40,228 bases of DNA from Balneolaceae bacterium. GTDB lineage: Bacteria > Bacteroidota > Rhodothermia > Balneolales > Balneolaceae. The stretch is from NCBI GenBank assembly GCA_007135335.1, contig SLJB01000073.1, forward strand, positions 1 through 40,228, read 5' to 3'. Positions within the stretch are counted from its first letter, which is position 1. Every line of letters starts with the position of its first letter. The notes beneath the pieces are model-generated. The model was not told the origin of the DNA. It searched no databases and saw nothing but the letters and a program-made list of their open reading frames with translations. A program made the position numbers and the translations under genes. Below, one piece after another: positions 1 to 9,337 of the stretch.

Positions 1-1
1 G

Positions 2-184
2 AATAACTCGGGCTATCCCAATGAAGAGGGATGCCGGCGCAATGAGTGTGCATTTGAACCCATTTCGGGCAGATCAAGTACACTTTCAGAGGCGTACGAT
101 GATGGCCTCGCGCCTGTGGCCGAACCGGGTAAGCCGTTTTCATGGGAAATAAGATGGAATTTAGAAATTAAACAGAAGGATTGA
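2..184 (+). CDS. C-terminal fragment, probable aldose 1-epimerase-like (galactose mutarotase fold) protein
   Basis: An open frame enters from the left edge and stops at 182-184, giving about 60 residues; it is absent from the ORF track because it has no start in the window. The tail reads like the end of a mutarotase/DUF4432-type beta-sandwich: a segment containing FEPISGRSSTLSEA is followed by a short loop and a final strand around PFSWEIRWNLEI, resembling the 'EP-x-tGrp..L.eA...pG....w' ending of aldose-epimerase-like proteins. The stop lies 7 bp before the aldolase start, so it is probably the first visible member of an operon with the aldolase and kinase. A sugar epimerase would suit that company. 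The family call rests on a short C-terminus and is tentative; that a coding sequence ends here is more secure. Confidence 0.5.
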   Translation, partial: NNSGYPNEEGCRRNECAFEPISGRSSTLSEAYDDGLAPVAEPGKPFSWEIRWNLEIKQKD

Positions 185-191
185 GGCGTTT

Positions 192-1199
192 ATGCCATTG
201 ATTTTAGACAGAAACGAAGTGTTGGAGATGTACGCTTTTGCCCGCGAAAAAAAGTGGGTTCTTCCAACATTCAATACAGAAAACCTAACTACTACTGAAG
301 CCATACTGAGTGCCGTATCCGATTATGGCAAAAAGATGGGGATTAATAACCTGCCCATTATTGTGGGAATCACCAATACGTATAAAGATCGGCCGCAATC
401 GGTTTACTACTCCCATACCAGAAACTGGGAGATCGGTCTTCGTCTCTTTTTGAAAGATCTTGATGTGCTCACTTCACCTGAATCCCCGTTCAGTAATCTG
501 AAGGTGATGATTCACCTCGATCACATCATCTGGGATGAAGATCTGGAACTGCTCAATTGGGATATGCGGCAATTCTCATCCATTATGTATGATGCATCCA
601 CACTTCCGTTTGAAGAGAATATCAAAAAAACAGCGCACTTTGTGGAAAAGAACAAAGATTTGGTTTTGATAGAAGGGGCGTGCGATGAAATTTCCAAAGC
701 AGAAACATCGGGCAATGCAGATGACCTGACAACCCCCGAAATGGCTGAAACTTTTTTTTCGGGTACCGGCGTAGATATTATTGTGCCCAATCTGGGAACC
801 GAACATCGGGCCACGGCATCGACCCTTAAATATCACGGTGATCTGGCTCGGGAGATTTCAGCCAAAACAGGTCCGTATTTATGCCTGCATGGAACCTCAT
901 CTGTTTCGCAAAACGAATTGACAAGCCTGTTTGATGACGGGGTTTGCAAGGTGAACCTCTGGACCGCCCTCGAGCGCGACAGCACCTACGCCCTCTTTTT
1001 GAACATGGTGAAGAATGCATCCAAACTGATAGGCCCGGCGAAAACGAAGGAGATGGTGGGTAAGGGTCTTCTCGGAATTATTGCGGATAGCGAGAGTGCA
1101 CCGTCACTCGATTTCTATACCACAACGTACCGGCAGGATCTGACCTTCCAGAGAATGAAGGAGATTATAAAGCAATATCTATCAATCTGGTACAGGTAG
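192..1199 (+). CDS. Divergent class II (zinc) ketose-(bis)phosphate aldolase
   Basis: 335 residues, near the usual class II fructose-bisphosphate/tagatose-bisphosphate aldolase length. Landmarks occur in family order: HLDH (about 108-111, catalytic Asp and zinc His), MYDAS (about 132-136), a Glu in LIEGACDE (about 160), a His in LGTEHR (about 205), HGTSS (about 233-237) and CKVNLWTAL (about 252-260). In the family these place a zinc ion and the DHAP phosphate. Several glycines are replaced: the usual MxDGS is MYDAS, the usual tHG is EHR, and the HGgSG loop is HGTSS, so this is a distant subfamily and the substrate may not be fructose bisphosphate. An AAGGA stretch lies about 12 nt before the ATG. 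It stands 26 bp upstream of an FGGY kinase, so it likely cleaves the phosphorylated ketose that kinase makes. Cytoplasmic; no signal peptide. Confidence 0.85.
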   Translation: MPLILDRNEVLEMYAFAREKKWVLPTFNTENLTTTEAILSAVSDYGKKMGINNLPIIVGITNTYKDRPQSVYYSHTRNWEIGLRLFLKDLDVLTSPESPFSNLKVMIHLDHIIWDEDLELLNWDMRQFSSIMYDASTLPFEENIKKTAHFVEKNKDLVLIEGACDEISKAETSGNADDLTTPEMAETFFSGTGVDIIVPNLGTEHRATASTLKYHGDLAREISAKTGPYLCLHGTSSVSQNELTSLFDDGVCKVNLWTALERDSTYALFLNMVKNASKLIGPAKTKEMVGKGLLGIIADSESAPSLDFYTTTYRQDLTFQRMKEIIKQYLSIWYR

Positions 1200-1225
1200 T
1201 GCCTCATAATATGGAGTAACCGGCT

Positions 1226-2728
1226 ATGAACTATTTGGGAATCGACATTGGAACAAGCGGCTGCAAAGCGGGAATTTTTGATGGAGACGGAAATCAAATA
1301 GCACTGGCTAAACGCAGTTACGACGTGATATTCTCGGATGGCGGCGGGGCTGAGCTCGATTCCGATGAGGTGATAAAAAAATGTTTTGAAGTGATTAAAG
1401 AGTGCACTGCACAGGCGCCGCCCGGTTCGGTTAAAGCACTCAGTATTTCCAGCCAGGGTGAGGCGTTCACGGCAATCGGTCCGGATAATGAGACATTGTG
1501 CAATGCAATGGTTTCATCCGACAGCCGATCTGAACCTTACATTAACGGGCTTCTTGAGATAATCGGAGAAGAGAAACTTTACAATATTACCGGACACACT
1601 GCATATCCCATATTTACGGTATTTAAACTACTGTGGCTGAAAGAGAACAGACCCGATGTTTGGGAGAAGGCCCGGTATTTTCTCTGTTTTGAAGATCTTC
1701 TTGTACTCAGGCTGGGTGCTGAACCCGCTATAAGCTGGTCTCTTGCCGGGCGTACCATGCTTTTTGATGTGCGCAAACACGAGTGGTGTGATGAAATTTT
1801 GAACGAAGTGGGTTTGTCAATATCGAAACTGGCAACCCCGCTGCCATCGGGCTCTTTAGCAGGCATGGTGAACAAATCCCTGGCTTATGAGCTGGGTCTG
1901 CCGGCTGATACACAAATTATAACCGGCGGACACGATCAAACCTGCAGCGCACTCGGGGCGGGGGTTACCGATCAAGGTGTTGCGATGCTTGCAACCGGCA
2001 CGGTGGAGTGTATTACAGCAGCGTTTAAAAAACCTGTATTCACAGAAAATCTCAGAAAGAATAATCTCTGTACGTACAACTATACTATTAAAGACACCTA
2101 CTCCAGTATTGCCTACAATCTAACCGGCGGCAATATTCTAAAATGGTTTGTGGAAGAATTCGGTCACAAAGAAACAGAAGATGCTAAACGTTCCGGCAGA
2201 GACCCGTATGAAATTGTACTGAATCAATTGAGTAAAGGTCCTACGCCGGTTTTGGTGCTGCCCTATTTTACGTCTTCAGGCACACCCTATTTCGACACAC
2301 AAACCATGGGTGCGGTGTATGGCTTGAGGCTCACGACGGGACGGGGAGAAGTCCTGAGGGCACTACTGGAAGGGGTTGCATTTGAAATGCGGTTGAATCT
2401 TGAGATCATGGAGGCGTCGGGCTACAACATTCATGAGTTACGCGCGGTTGGAGGTGGAGCAAAGTCGAATGTATGGACTCAACTCAAAGCCAATGTTCTC
2501 AATAAAAAAATTACCACACTTAACATCACAGAAACCGGATGTTATGGCGTGGCGATGCTTGCATGCTCAGCCGTAACAGGTGAAAATGTTTCTAATATTG
2601 CCGAGAGATGGGTAAACGCGGCTTCGTTTATTGAACCGGACAAACGCTACGCTGAGCTTTATGCCAAAAAGTTCGAAATGTATAAAAATCTATATAAAGC
2701 ATTAAAGCATATATCTTTCGTTTCCTGA
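1226..2728 (+). CDS. FGGY-family carbohydrate kinase (xylulokinase-like)
   Basis: 500 residues, the standard FGGY length. The N-terminal ATPase motif is YLGIDIGTSGCKAGIFD; the probable catalytic base is the Asp in GGHDQTCSALG (about 237); the C-terminal FGGY signature region is VGGGAKSNVWTQLKANV. The family phosphorylates a free sugar or polyol at the terminal hydroxyl using ATP. The sugar-contact region SSQGEA differs from the MHG-type sequence typical of xylulokinases, so the substrate (xylulose, fuculose, gluconate or another) cannot be assigned. A GGAG lies 10 nt before the ATG. The aldolase ends 26 bp upstream, and together they suggest kinase then retro-aldol cleavage to a triose phosphate and an aldehyde. 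It is followed by a 404-bp AT-rich gap before the first SusC. Soluble cytoplasmic enzyme. Confidence 0.88.
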   Translation: MNYLGIDIGTSGCKAGIFDGDGNQIALAKRSYDVIFSDGGGAELDSDEVIKKCFEVIKECTAQAPPGSVKALSISSQGEAFTAIGPDNETLCNAMVSSDSRSEPYINGLLEIIGEEKLYNITGHTAYPIFTVFKLLWLKENRPDVWEKARYFLCFEDLLVLRLGAEPAISWSLAGRTMLFDVRKHEWCDEILNEVGLSISKLATPLPSGSLAGMVNKSLAYELGLPADTQIITGGHDQTCSALGAGVTDQGVAMLATGTVECITAAFKKPVFTENLRKNNLCTYNYTIKDTYSSIAYNLTGGNILKWFVEEFGHKETEDAKRSGRDPYEIVLNQLSKGPTPVLVLPYFTSSGTPYFDTQTMGAVYGLRLTTGRGEVLRALLEGVAFEMRLNLEIMEASGYNIHELRAVGGGAKSNVWTQLKANVLNKKITTLNITETGCYGVAMLACSAVTGENVSNIAERWVNAASFIEPDKRYAELYAKKFEMYKNLYKALKHISFVS

Positions 2729-3132
2729 CGGAAATTTTAACGATTAAAACAACACCTCTTTAGTAGCTCTGATTAAATGATTTTGGATACTTGAGCTGTA
2801 TCGGTAAAGAATTTATGACGAAAAATTAAATTCTAGAGTTATTTTTCATGACTATTCTGTTTCTGTAAGTAAATATATCTAATTAGAAAGAGTATGAAGT
2901 TTTAAAAAAAAGCATTTGATTGGAGTTTTTACAACTTGCAATGAAATTTTAAAGAGCTGTAACTGCTTTATGCCTCATTAGTTCAAGAATAAATAACCAA
3001 AAGAATAAAAACGAAACAAAAAATAACTTTAATTTTTGCATTTTTCATTTTTTGTGGTTTAATTCCACTATGCCGAAAGGAAAGCGGTTTTCTTTTGCTT
3101 AAACTTATTAAAACTCTTAAAAGGTGTGAAAT
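2729..3132. promoter_or_regulatory. 404-bp AT-rich intergenic region upstream of the first SusC
   Basis: No gene is visible. The stretch is very AT-rich and is the likely site of the promoter and untranslated leader of the first SusC/SusD unit. I looked for the Bacteroidota -7 element TAnnTTTG with a -33 TTG and found no exact match. A possible hairpin lies at 3076-3095 (aaaggaaa / gcgg loop / ttttcttt, one G-U pair), 38 bp before the SusC start, and could act in the leader RNA. No clear terminator follows the kinase stop. Confidence 0.4.
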
Positions 3133-6099
3133 ATGGGAAAACAAATACATTCCTCACTATTAAAGTTGGGATTTAGTGTATTAATACTATTAGTGGCAGT
3201 TACTACTATTAATGCACAACAAATAACAGTAACAGGTACTGTTACCTCTGCTGCAACGGGCGAAACATTGCCGGGCGTGAATGTTACGATCGTTGGTACA
3301 GCAAGTGGTACAGTGACAAACCTTGACGGTGAATACTCACTAGCTGTAGCTTCCGACGCTACACTGAGATTCTCTTACATAGGGTTTCAGTCCAGAGATG
3401 TTGCAGTTGGCGGAAATTCGGTAATCAATGTTCAGCTTAATGAGAGTACTGCTACTCTTGATGAAGTTCTTGTACTTGGTTATGCTACAATTTCAAAACG
3501 TCAGGTAACCAGCTCGGTATCACAGATTTCAGGTGAAAATTTAAACGTGGTGGCTACACACGACCCGATTGATATGCTTCAGGGCCAGATGGCAGGTGTG
3601 GTTGTGAACCGATCATCCGGACAGCCGGGTGCAAACTCTTCGATTGAAATTCGTGGAAGGGGTTCTATTTCTGCTTCATCGTCTCCTCTCTATGTAATTG
3701 ATGGTGTTATTGCCGGTACAGGTTCACGCGATGCGGTCAGTCCTTCAGATATTGCTTCTATAACTGTGTTGAAAGATGCTGCTGCTACAGCGCTATACGG
3801 TTCCCGTGCATCAAATGGCGTTGTGGTTATTACCACTAAAAGAGGTCGTTCAGGTGCAACCCAGGTGAATGTTCGTTCGTCCGTTGGTTTTAGTCAGGTA
3901 CTTCAGGGTAATGAGGAGTTTATGAATGCTCAGGAATTGTATGACTGGCACCAGAATTTGGTAAATGCTCCATCAGGGCCATTCTACAACAGACAAGAGG
4001 TATTGGCACACGATACCAACTGGTTTGATGTTGGTTTTGACGGCGGCGGAACACAGAATTTTGAAGCCTCAGTTTCAGGTGGTGACGACCGGACTCGTTT
4101 CTATCTTTCCGGTGGTTATTATAATGAAACCGGAACCGGTATTGGTACCAACTTCGATCGTCTTTCAGGGCGTGTGAATGTTCAGCATAATCTAACGGAT
4201 CGTATCGAAATTGCAGCACAGGTATCAGGTACCTACTCAAGTCGGTTTGATGTGGTATCCGGTAACCCTTACAATATGCTGCGGTTTGCAGTAAGTAATG
4301 TACCGTGGGATACCCCTTACAATGCCGATGGTACTGTGCGAACCGGTAGAGAAGCTGACTGGTACTCTCGTGATTCGGAAAACCCTCTTCATGGTATGCA
4401 GTGGAATTCAGACGCGAACGATGTGACCTACTTCTCCGGAGATTTAAATCTTCGCTATAATATTGCCGACTGGGTTTCTTTCAGAACCAACAATCGTTTC
4501 TCTTTGAGAAATGGTGTTCGCGAGATTTTCCAGGATTCACGTTCTGCAGCCGGTGCAACAAGAAACGGTACAATTGAAAACAGAAATGATCAGTCACACT
4601 CTGTGATTACTTCTAACCTGTTCAATTTTAATAAAGGCTGGGCACGTCAATCACTGAGTGGTCTTGCAGGTTTTGAATTTCAGGATAACAGAAGTGAAAA
4701 TGCATGGGTAACCGGTATTGGTTTAGCTCCCGGAATGCAGATCTTAAGTTCTGCAGCTACTGCCTTTTCAACTGCAGGTAACATCAATGAAAGCGCATTT
4801 TCCTCTTTCCTTGCTCAGGCTGAGTATGAGTGGGCCGAAACCTACATTGCAACCCTCTCTTTCCGTCGCGATGGTTCTTCCCGATTTGGCGCCAACAACC
4901 GCTGGGGTAACTTCTGGTCGCTGTCCGGTTCATGGATTATCAGTAATGAAACATTCATGCAGGATGTTGACTTTCTGGATCAGTTAGCACTTCGGGCAAG
5001 TTACGGTACCACAGGTAATGCGGAGATCAGCAACTACGGTGCCTACGGTCTTTACGCATTTACACGTTCTTACTTCGGTGTTCCTGCCAGCTGGCCTGCA
5101 CGTACGCCTAATCCGGATCTTACATGGGAAGTTGCAAAAACGATCAATGTTGGTATTGATGTTGATGTAATGGACCGCGTAAACTTCTCTGTTGATGTGT
5201 ATCGAAGAGACAATGAAGATCTTCTTCAGAATGTAACGCTTCCGGGTACAAGTGGTATCAGCAGCCAGCTTCAAAACGTAGGAAGTGTGCGTAACCATGG
5301 TATTGAATTCCAGATTACCACTCGTAACGTTCAGTCAACCAGTTTTAACTGGAACACAACACTTACCCTTAGCAGCAACAGAAACGAAGTGATTGCTTTG
5401 AGTAATGGAGATGCCATTAACTACGGTGGTATATACAGAATTGAAGAAGGCTACGATATCAACTCCGTATATATGAGAAAATGGCACGGTGTGAATCCGC
5501 AAACGGGTGCTCCTCAGTGGGAAGTAGTTACACGTAACGATGATGGTGATATTATTGCCAGAGACATCACCGAAGATTACGGTACAGCCAATCCGCAAAT
5601 TGTTGGATCAACCACACCTAAATTTCAGGGTGGTATTAACAACTCATTCCAGTATGGCAACTTCTCGTTCAATGCATTTTTTACATTCGAGCAGGGCAGT
5701 CAGCGCTATTTGGGCGGATCAGGTCTTGATCATGGTGCTTACATGACCACGAACAAGCGTAAACTGCAGCCGGGCGAAAGCTACTGGAGACAGCCGGGTG
5801 ACAATGCAACATTTCCTGCGCAAATTGTAAATGGTAACAACAGTGCTCAGTTAGAATCTTCTCTCTATCTGTACGACAGTTCGTACCTGCGCTTAAGAAA
5901 TGCAAGAATTGCGTATGACCTGCCACAAGACAGCGGCATCATGCAGACACTCGGTATGAGAAGCCTGCGTGTATATGCAAGTGGAGACAACCTGCTCACT
6001 TTCACCAGCTATCCGGGTAAAGATCCCGCATCAGGTGTAGGTGGTGGCGGATACCCGATTGCCAAGACATACCTTTTTGGTATTGAATTAGGCTTTTAA
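3133..6099 (+). CDS. SusC-like TonB-linked outer-membrane transporter (first pair)
   Basis: 988 residues, typical of SusC/RagA. In order: signal peptide ending near NAQQ (about 29), a carboxypeptidase-regulatory-like beta-sandwich (about 32-110, with GETLPGVNVTIVGT), a TonB-box-like segment DEVLVLGYAT, a plug domain (about 120-235), the SusC signature region around SITVLKDAAATALYGSRAS, and a long barrel ending in an aromatic residue (IELGF). With its SusD partner 31 bp downstream it should import oligosaccharides or glycosides across the outer membrane using TonB energy. The ATG at 3133 is chosen because it gives a complete signal peptide. The ligand cannot be read from the sequence. The plug is distinct from that of the second SusC, suggesting different ligands. 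Confidence 0.96.
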   Translation: MGKQIHSSLLKLGFSVLILLVAVTTINAQQITVTGTVTSAATGETLPGVNVTIVGTASGTVTNLDGEYSLAVASDATLRFSYIGFQSRDVAVGGNSVINVQLNESTATLDEVLVLGYATISKRQVTSSVSQISGENLNVVATHDPIDMLQGQMAGVVVNRSSGQPGANSSIEIRGRGSISASSSPLYVIDGVIAGTGSRDAVSPSDIASITVLKDAAATALYGSRASNGVVVITTKRGRSGATQVNVRSSVGFSQVLQGNEEFMNAQELYDWHQNLVNAPSGPFYNRQEVLAHDTNWFDVGFDGGGTQNFEASVSGGDDRTRFYLSGGYYNETGTGIGTNFDRLSGRVNVQHNLTDRIEIAAQVSGTYSSRFDVVSGNPYNMLRFAVSNVPWDTPYNADGTVRTGREADWYSRDSENPLHGMQWNSDANDVTYFSGDLNLRYNIADWVSFRTNNRFSLRNGVREIFQDSRSAAGATRNGTIENRNDQSHSVITSNLFNFNKGWARQSLSGLAGFEFQDNRSENAWVTGIGLAPGMQILSSAATAFSTAGNINESAFSSFLAQAEYEWAETYIATLSFRRDGSSRFGANNRWGNFWSLSGSWIISNETFMQDVDFLDQLALRASYGTTGNAEISNYGAYGLYAFTRSYFGVPASWPARTPNPDLTWEVAKTINVGIDVDVMDRVNFSVDVYRRDNEDLLQNVTLPGTSGISSQLQNVGSVRNHGIEFQITTRNVQSTSFNWNTTLTLSSNRNEVIALSNGDAINYGGIYRIEEGYDINSVYMRKWHGVNPQTGAPQWEVVTRNDDGDIIARDITEDYGTANPQIVGSTTPKFQGGINNSFQYGNFSFNAFFTFEQGSQRYLGGSGLDHGAYMTTNKRKLQPGESYWRQPGDNATFPAQIVNGNNSAQLESSLYLYDSSYLRLRNARIAYDLPQDSGIMQTLGMRSLRVYASGDNLLTFTSYPGKDPASGVGGGGYPIAKTYLFGIELGF

Positions 6100-6130
6100 A
6101 CAGAATATTGAAAGATAAAAACGGATAATT

Positions 6131-7693
6131 ATGAAACATATATATTTAAAAGCTGCTGTGGTATTCTTTCTCATCATGCTTTTAGCAGCATGCGACATTA
6201 CAAGAGCCCCTTATGACGGCATACCGCCGGATCAGGCACTTGCAAATGTGGAAGGAATAGAGAATGTTACGCGGGGGAATTACGCACATCTGAAAAATCT
6301 TACCGCAGGAACGAACAACCTCGTAATGATGATGTTCCAGTCCGGTGATTACCGAAGTGACGACCTGATGATTAGTGGTACCACGTCCAATCGGATGATG
6401 CTTACCTACAACTATCTTCACAATCCGGATATGCCAAATACTCTGAACCTTTGGAGACAAGGATATCAGATGATATACAATACCAATACGGTAATTGATG
6501 CGGTTACCCCGGGGACGTCACCTCAGATAGATCAGCTGTTAGGTGAAAACTATTTCCTGCGTGGAATGATGCATCTTTACATTGCAAAAGGATTTGCCAG
6601 GCCATACTCACATGGTACAAACAACCTTGGAATCCCGTATATGCGGGAACCCGATGTAAATGCGCGTCCTGCACGAGAATCTGTAGGTGATACTTACAAT
6701 TTTATTGTTCAGGACCTAACTCAGTCATATCAGCTGATGAACCAGCGAAAATCAAGTTCATTTGCTTCATCTGAAGCGGCCATGGCACTGCTTTCCAGAG
6801 TATATCTCTACATGGAAAACAATCAGGCAGCTCTTGAGTATGCTGACAGAGTGATTAACTCCGGGCGTTACCAGCTGATTGGCACGAATGACTATCCTCA
6901 ATACTTCACCATGAACAACGAAACGCGAAGTGAGTCGATCTTTGCGATCCATCACACTCCGGCTGATGACCATGGACGTAGTCATGGAATAGGTTCGATG
7001 TTCTATGAAAAATCCGGTTCGGGATGGGGAGAGAATTATGCCTCCGGTGCATTACGTGAGCTGTTAGATAAATGGCCTACGGATGTGCGTCGTGATTTCA
7101 TCGAGCCACAATATATCCTGGATGATGATGGAAACATTCAGTACCACCCAGACGGCAGACCGGTACTGCGAGAGCGTAACGGTTTCCCGAGATACTATGT
7201 CACCAAATTCGTAGGTCCTCCAACAGCACTTACTCTTTCACATCCTGAGCTTATTCGTTACACTGAGATTTATCTCAACAAAGCGGAAGCTCTTGCCAAA
7301 CTTGGAAGAGAGCAGGAAGCCCTGGATATTGTGAACCAGCTGAGAACCCGGGCAGGTATACCTGCCGAAGGCCTCTACTCACTAGGTAACCTTGGTACAC
7401 ACAGTACTGTACTTGACGTGGTAATCGAAGAGAGAAGGCTGGAGCTGTTCTTCGAGGGGCACAGAGCACACGATCTGTTCAGAAACAAGAAAACCATGTT
7501 CAGAAACTATCGCGGAACGCACCTCGCACCGGGCAACCCCGGCGTGGAATTCAGAGATAATCTTCCTGCAATTGCTAATGATCTCCCGCCGCTCGGTACT
7601 CAAACCATTGGCCCGGATCATCCGCGAATTGTATGGTATATTCCTGAAAGTGAACTCGATATCAACCCGAACTTAGTTCAGAATCCGAATTAA
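6131..7693 (+). CDS. SusD/RagB-like outer-membrane glycan-binding lipoprotein (first pair)
   Basis: 520 residues. The N-terminus has a lipoprotein signal peptide with lipobox LLAAC, so the mature protein starts at Cys21 and is probably surface-exposed on the outer membrane. Family hallmarks are seen: the TPR-like segment EIYLNKAEALAKLG, the VIEERRLELFFEGHRAHDLFR region near the C-terminus, and a final NPN-rich tail (NPNLVQNPN). SusD proteins form the lid over the SusC barrel and capture the ligand. It lies 31 bp after SusC and is followed by a strong terminator 17 bp past its stop, so the pair looks like a self-contained transcription unit with limited read-through into the GH109-like cassette. 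The ligand is unknown. Confidence 0.96.
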   Translation: MKHIYLKAAVVFFLIMLLAACDITRAPYDGIPPDQALANVEGIENVTRGNYAHLKNLTAGTNNLVMMMFQSGDYRSDDLMISGTTSNRMMLTYNYLHNPDMPNTLNLWRQGYQMIYNTNTVIDAVTPGTSPQIDQLLGENYFLRGMMHLYIAKGFARPYSHGTNNLGIPYMREPDVNARPARESVGDTYNFIVQDLTQSYQLMNQRKSSSFASSEAAMALLSRVYLYMENNQAALEYADRVINSGRYQLIGTNDYPQYFTMNNETRSESIFAIHHTPADDHGRSHGIGSMFYEKSGSGWGENYASGALRELLDKWPTDVRRDFIEPQYILDDDGNIQYHPDGRPVLRERNGFPRYYVTKFVGPPTALTLSHPELIRYTEIYLNKAEALAKLGREQEALDIVNQLRTRAGIPAEGLYSLGNLGTHSTVLDVVIEERRLELFFEGHRAHDLFRNKKTMFRNYRGTHLAPGNPGVEFRDNLPAIANDLPPLGTQTIGPDHPRIVWYIPESELDINPNLVQNPN

Positions 7694-7709
7694 GTTTCAT
7701 ATTACCCCA

Positions 7710-7753
7710 AAAAAGGTGCCCTCTTCAGAGGGTGCCTTTTTCCTATTTTTTTT
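7710..7753 (+). terminator. Rho-independent terminator after the first SusC/SusD pair
   Basis: Arms at 7710-7723 and 7728-7741 form a 14-bp stem (AAAAAGGTGCCCTC / GAGGGTGCCTTTTT, two adjacent wobble pairs) with a TTCA loop, followed by further T runs to 7753. It starts 17 bp after the SusD stop. Confidence 0.88.
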
Positions 7754-7832
7754 GTAACTCATATTATCAGCTCTTTCTGAGGGCTGACAACATCAGTTAT
7801 TTAAACACATTATTAATCTTACCCTACTTCAT

Positions 7833-9245
7833 ATGAAAAATAACCGTCGTGAATTCCTGAAAAAAAGCGGCCTGGCCGGTCTTGGTTTAATGGGGGCCGG
7901 TCTTTCCGGTTCAGCAAAAGATAATGCGCCATTTAAGCTGAATAACAGAAATAGTTTTAACATGCATGGTTATAAAGCTCCTGCAATAGATACTGTTGGT
8001 GTGGCTATCATCGGTCTTGGGAATCGGGGAACGGGAACCACGAGAAGGCTGGCAAGCATTGAGGGTGTAGAAATTAAAGCCATCTGTGATTTAGAGCCGG
8101 ATCGCGTTGAGCGGGCAAAAGGAATTCTGGAAACAACACATCACCGCCCGGATGGCTATTCCGGTGGAGAAGATGAGTGGAAAAAAGTATGTGAGCGAGA
8201 TGATATTGATCTTGTTGCTGTTGTAACCCCGTGGCACCTTCATACTGTACAGTGTGTGTATGCCATGGAAAACGGCAAACACGCCTATACCGAACTTCCT
8301 GCCGCAAACACGATAGATGAATGCTGGGAACTTGTGGAAACATCAGAGCGTACTAAAATGCACTGTGTTCAAATGTCCAGTTCTTGCCACGGCGGCAGGC
8401 AGGCTGTACTGCTCAATATGATTCGTCATGGTGTTTTCGGTGAATTGATTCATGCTGAGGGTGCTTATGTACACGATCTCCTTAATGATTACAATTTTAC
8501 AAAGCATATGTACCACAACATGTGGCGCCTGAATGAAAATATTGGCCGGCACGGAAGTTTGTACCCGCAGCACGGATTTATTCCCATTTCACAAATGATG
8601 GACCTTAACTACGGCGACACAGTTGAGCATCTCGTGTCAGTTTCGAGCAACGATTTTATGATGGGTGAAACTGCCAAAAAGCTGGCGGCTGAAGATTCCT
8701 ACTGGGAGCAGTATGTAGGTAAAGATTATCGCGGCAACATGAACGTAACCACCATGAAGACCGCAAAAGGCAAAACCATTGTGATTCAGCATGACGTGAC
8801 ATCGCCGCGCCCTCGTCCGCAGCAACCACTTCTCAGCGGTACCAAAGGATTTTATGCAAACGGCCGCTTTGCAACCGATCACAGCAGATATTTTACGGAT
8901 GAAGAGTTTCAGGAACTGGTAGATCAGTACACTCCGCAAATTACCAAAGTATTTCGTGAAGCTGTTGAACAGGCAAGCAATACAGAGCGTGGCAGACATT
9001 CCTATTTTAATGTGAATGAAACTGACTGGCGATTAATCGACAGCCTTCGGAATGGCCTGCCTGTTGAAATTGATGTTTATGATGCCGCACTTTCAAGTGC
9101 AATTACACCGCTGAGTGAATGGTCCGTGGCAAACAGATTCAATTCAGTTCGTGTACCCGATTTTACCTCCGGCGCTTGGAAAACAAACAGCCGGGGTATG
9201 GATATTAACCTCGAGAATGGCGGTGGTACAACAGGTATTCTATAG
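7833..9245 (+). CDS. Tat-exported GH109-like Gfo/Idh/MocA-family protein, paralogue A
   Basis: 470 residues. A Tat signal (NRREFLKKSG then a hydrophobic stretch) has no lipobox Cys, so the mature protein should be soluble in the periplasm. A Rossmann NAD-binding domain follows (IIGLGNRGTG, about 59-68), then the Gfo/Idh catalytic domain. The stretches EDEWKKVCERDDIDLV, TPWHLH, HAEGAYVHDL, NMWRLNEN and LYPQHGF match the pattern of GH109, a family of NAD-dependent alpha-N-acetylgalactosaminidases acting by transient oxidation. The Glu of ELP (154) and the His of PQHG (247) are kept, but the position where GH109 normally has Tyr in a CYG-type motif is His186 (SSSCHGG). It starts 80 bp after a terminator. 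It may be a glycosidase or a glycoside dehydrogenase on an altered substrate; Gfo/Idh membership is certain, the reaction is not. Confidence 0.88.
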   Translation: MKNNRREFLKKSGLAGLGLMGAGLSGSAKDNAPFKLNNRNSFNMHGYKAPAIDTVGVAIIGLGNRGTGTTRRLASIEGVEIKAICDLEPDRVERAKGILETTHHRPDGYSGGEDEWKKVCERDDIDLVAVVTPWHLHTVQCVYAMENGKHAYTELPAANTIDECWELVETSERTKMHCVQMSSSCHGGRQAVLLNMIRHGVFGELIHAEGAYVHDLLNDYNFTKHMYHNMWRLNENIGRHGSLYPQHGFIPISQMMDLNYGDTVEHLVSVSSNDFMMGETAKKLAAEDSYWEQYVGKDYRGNMNVTTMKTAKGKTIVIQHDVTSPRPRPQQPLLSGTKGFYANGRFATDHSRYFTDEEFQELVDQYTPQITKVFREAVEQASNTERGRHSYFNVNETDWRLIDSLRNGLPVEIDVYDAALSSAITPLSEWSVANRFNSVRVPDFTSGAWKTNSRGMDINLENGGGTTGIL

Positions 9246-9267
9246 TACAGCTCTTAATTAGCACTCA

Positions 9268-9304
9268 ATGTCTCCCGGGAAGATCAGCTCAACCCGGGAG
9301 ACAT
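9268..9304. repeat. Perfect 12-bp inverted repeat (intercistronic hairpin)
   Basis: ATGTCTCCCGGG at 9268-9279 and CCCGGGAGACAT at 9293-9304 are perfect complements around a 13-nt loop, between paralogue A and the first amidohydrolase. No T tract follows, so it is not a standard intrinsic terminator. A role in RNA stability, processing or partial attenuation is inferred. Confidence 0.75.
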
Positions 9305-9337
9305 ATCTATTAAACCGGAACATTTTTAAAAAATAAC

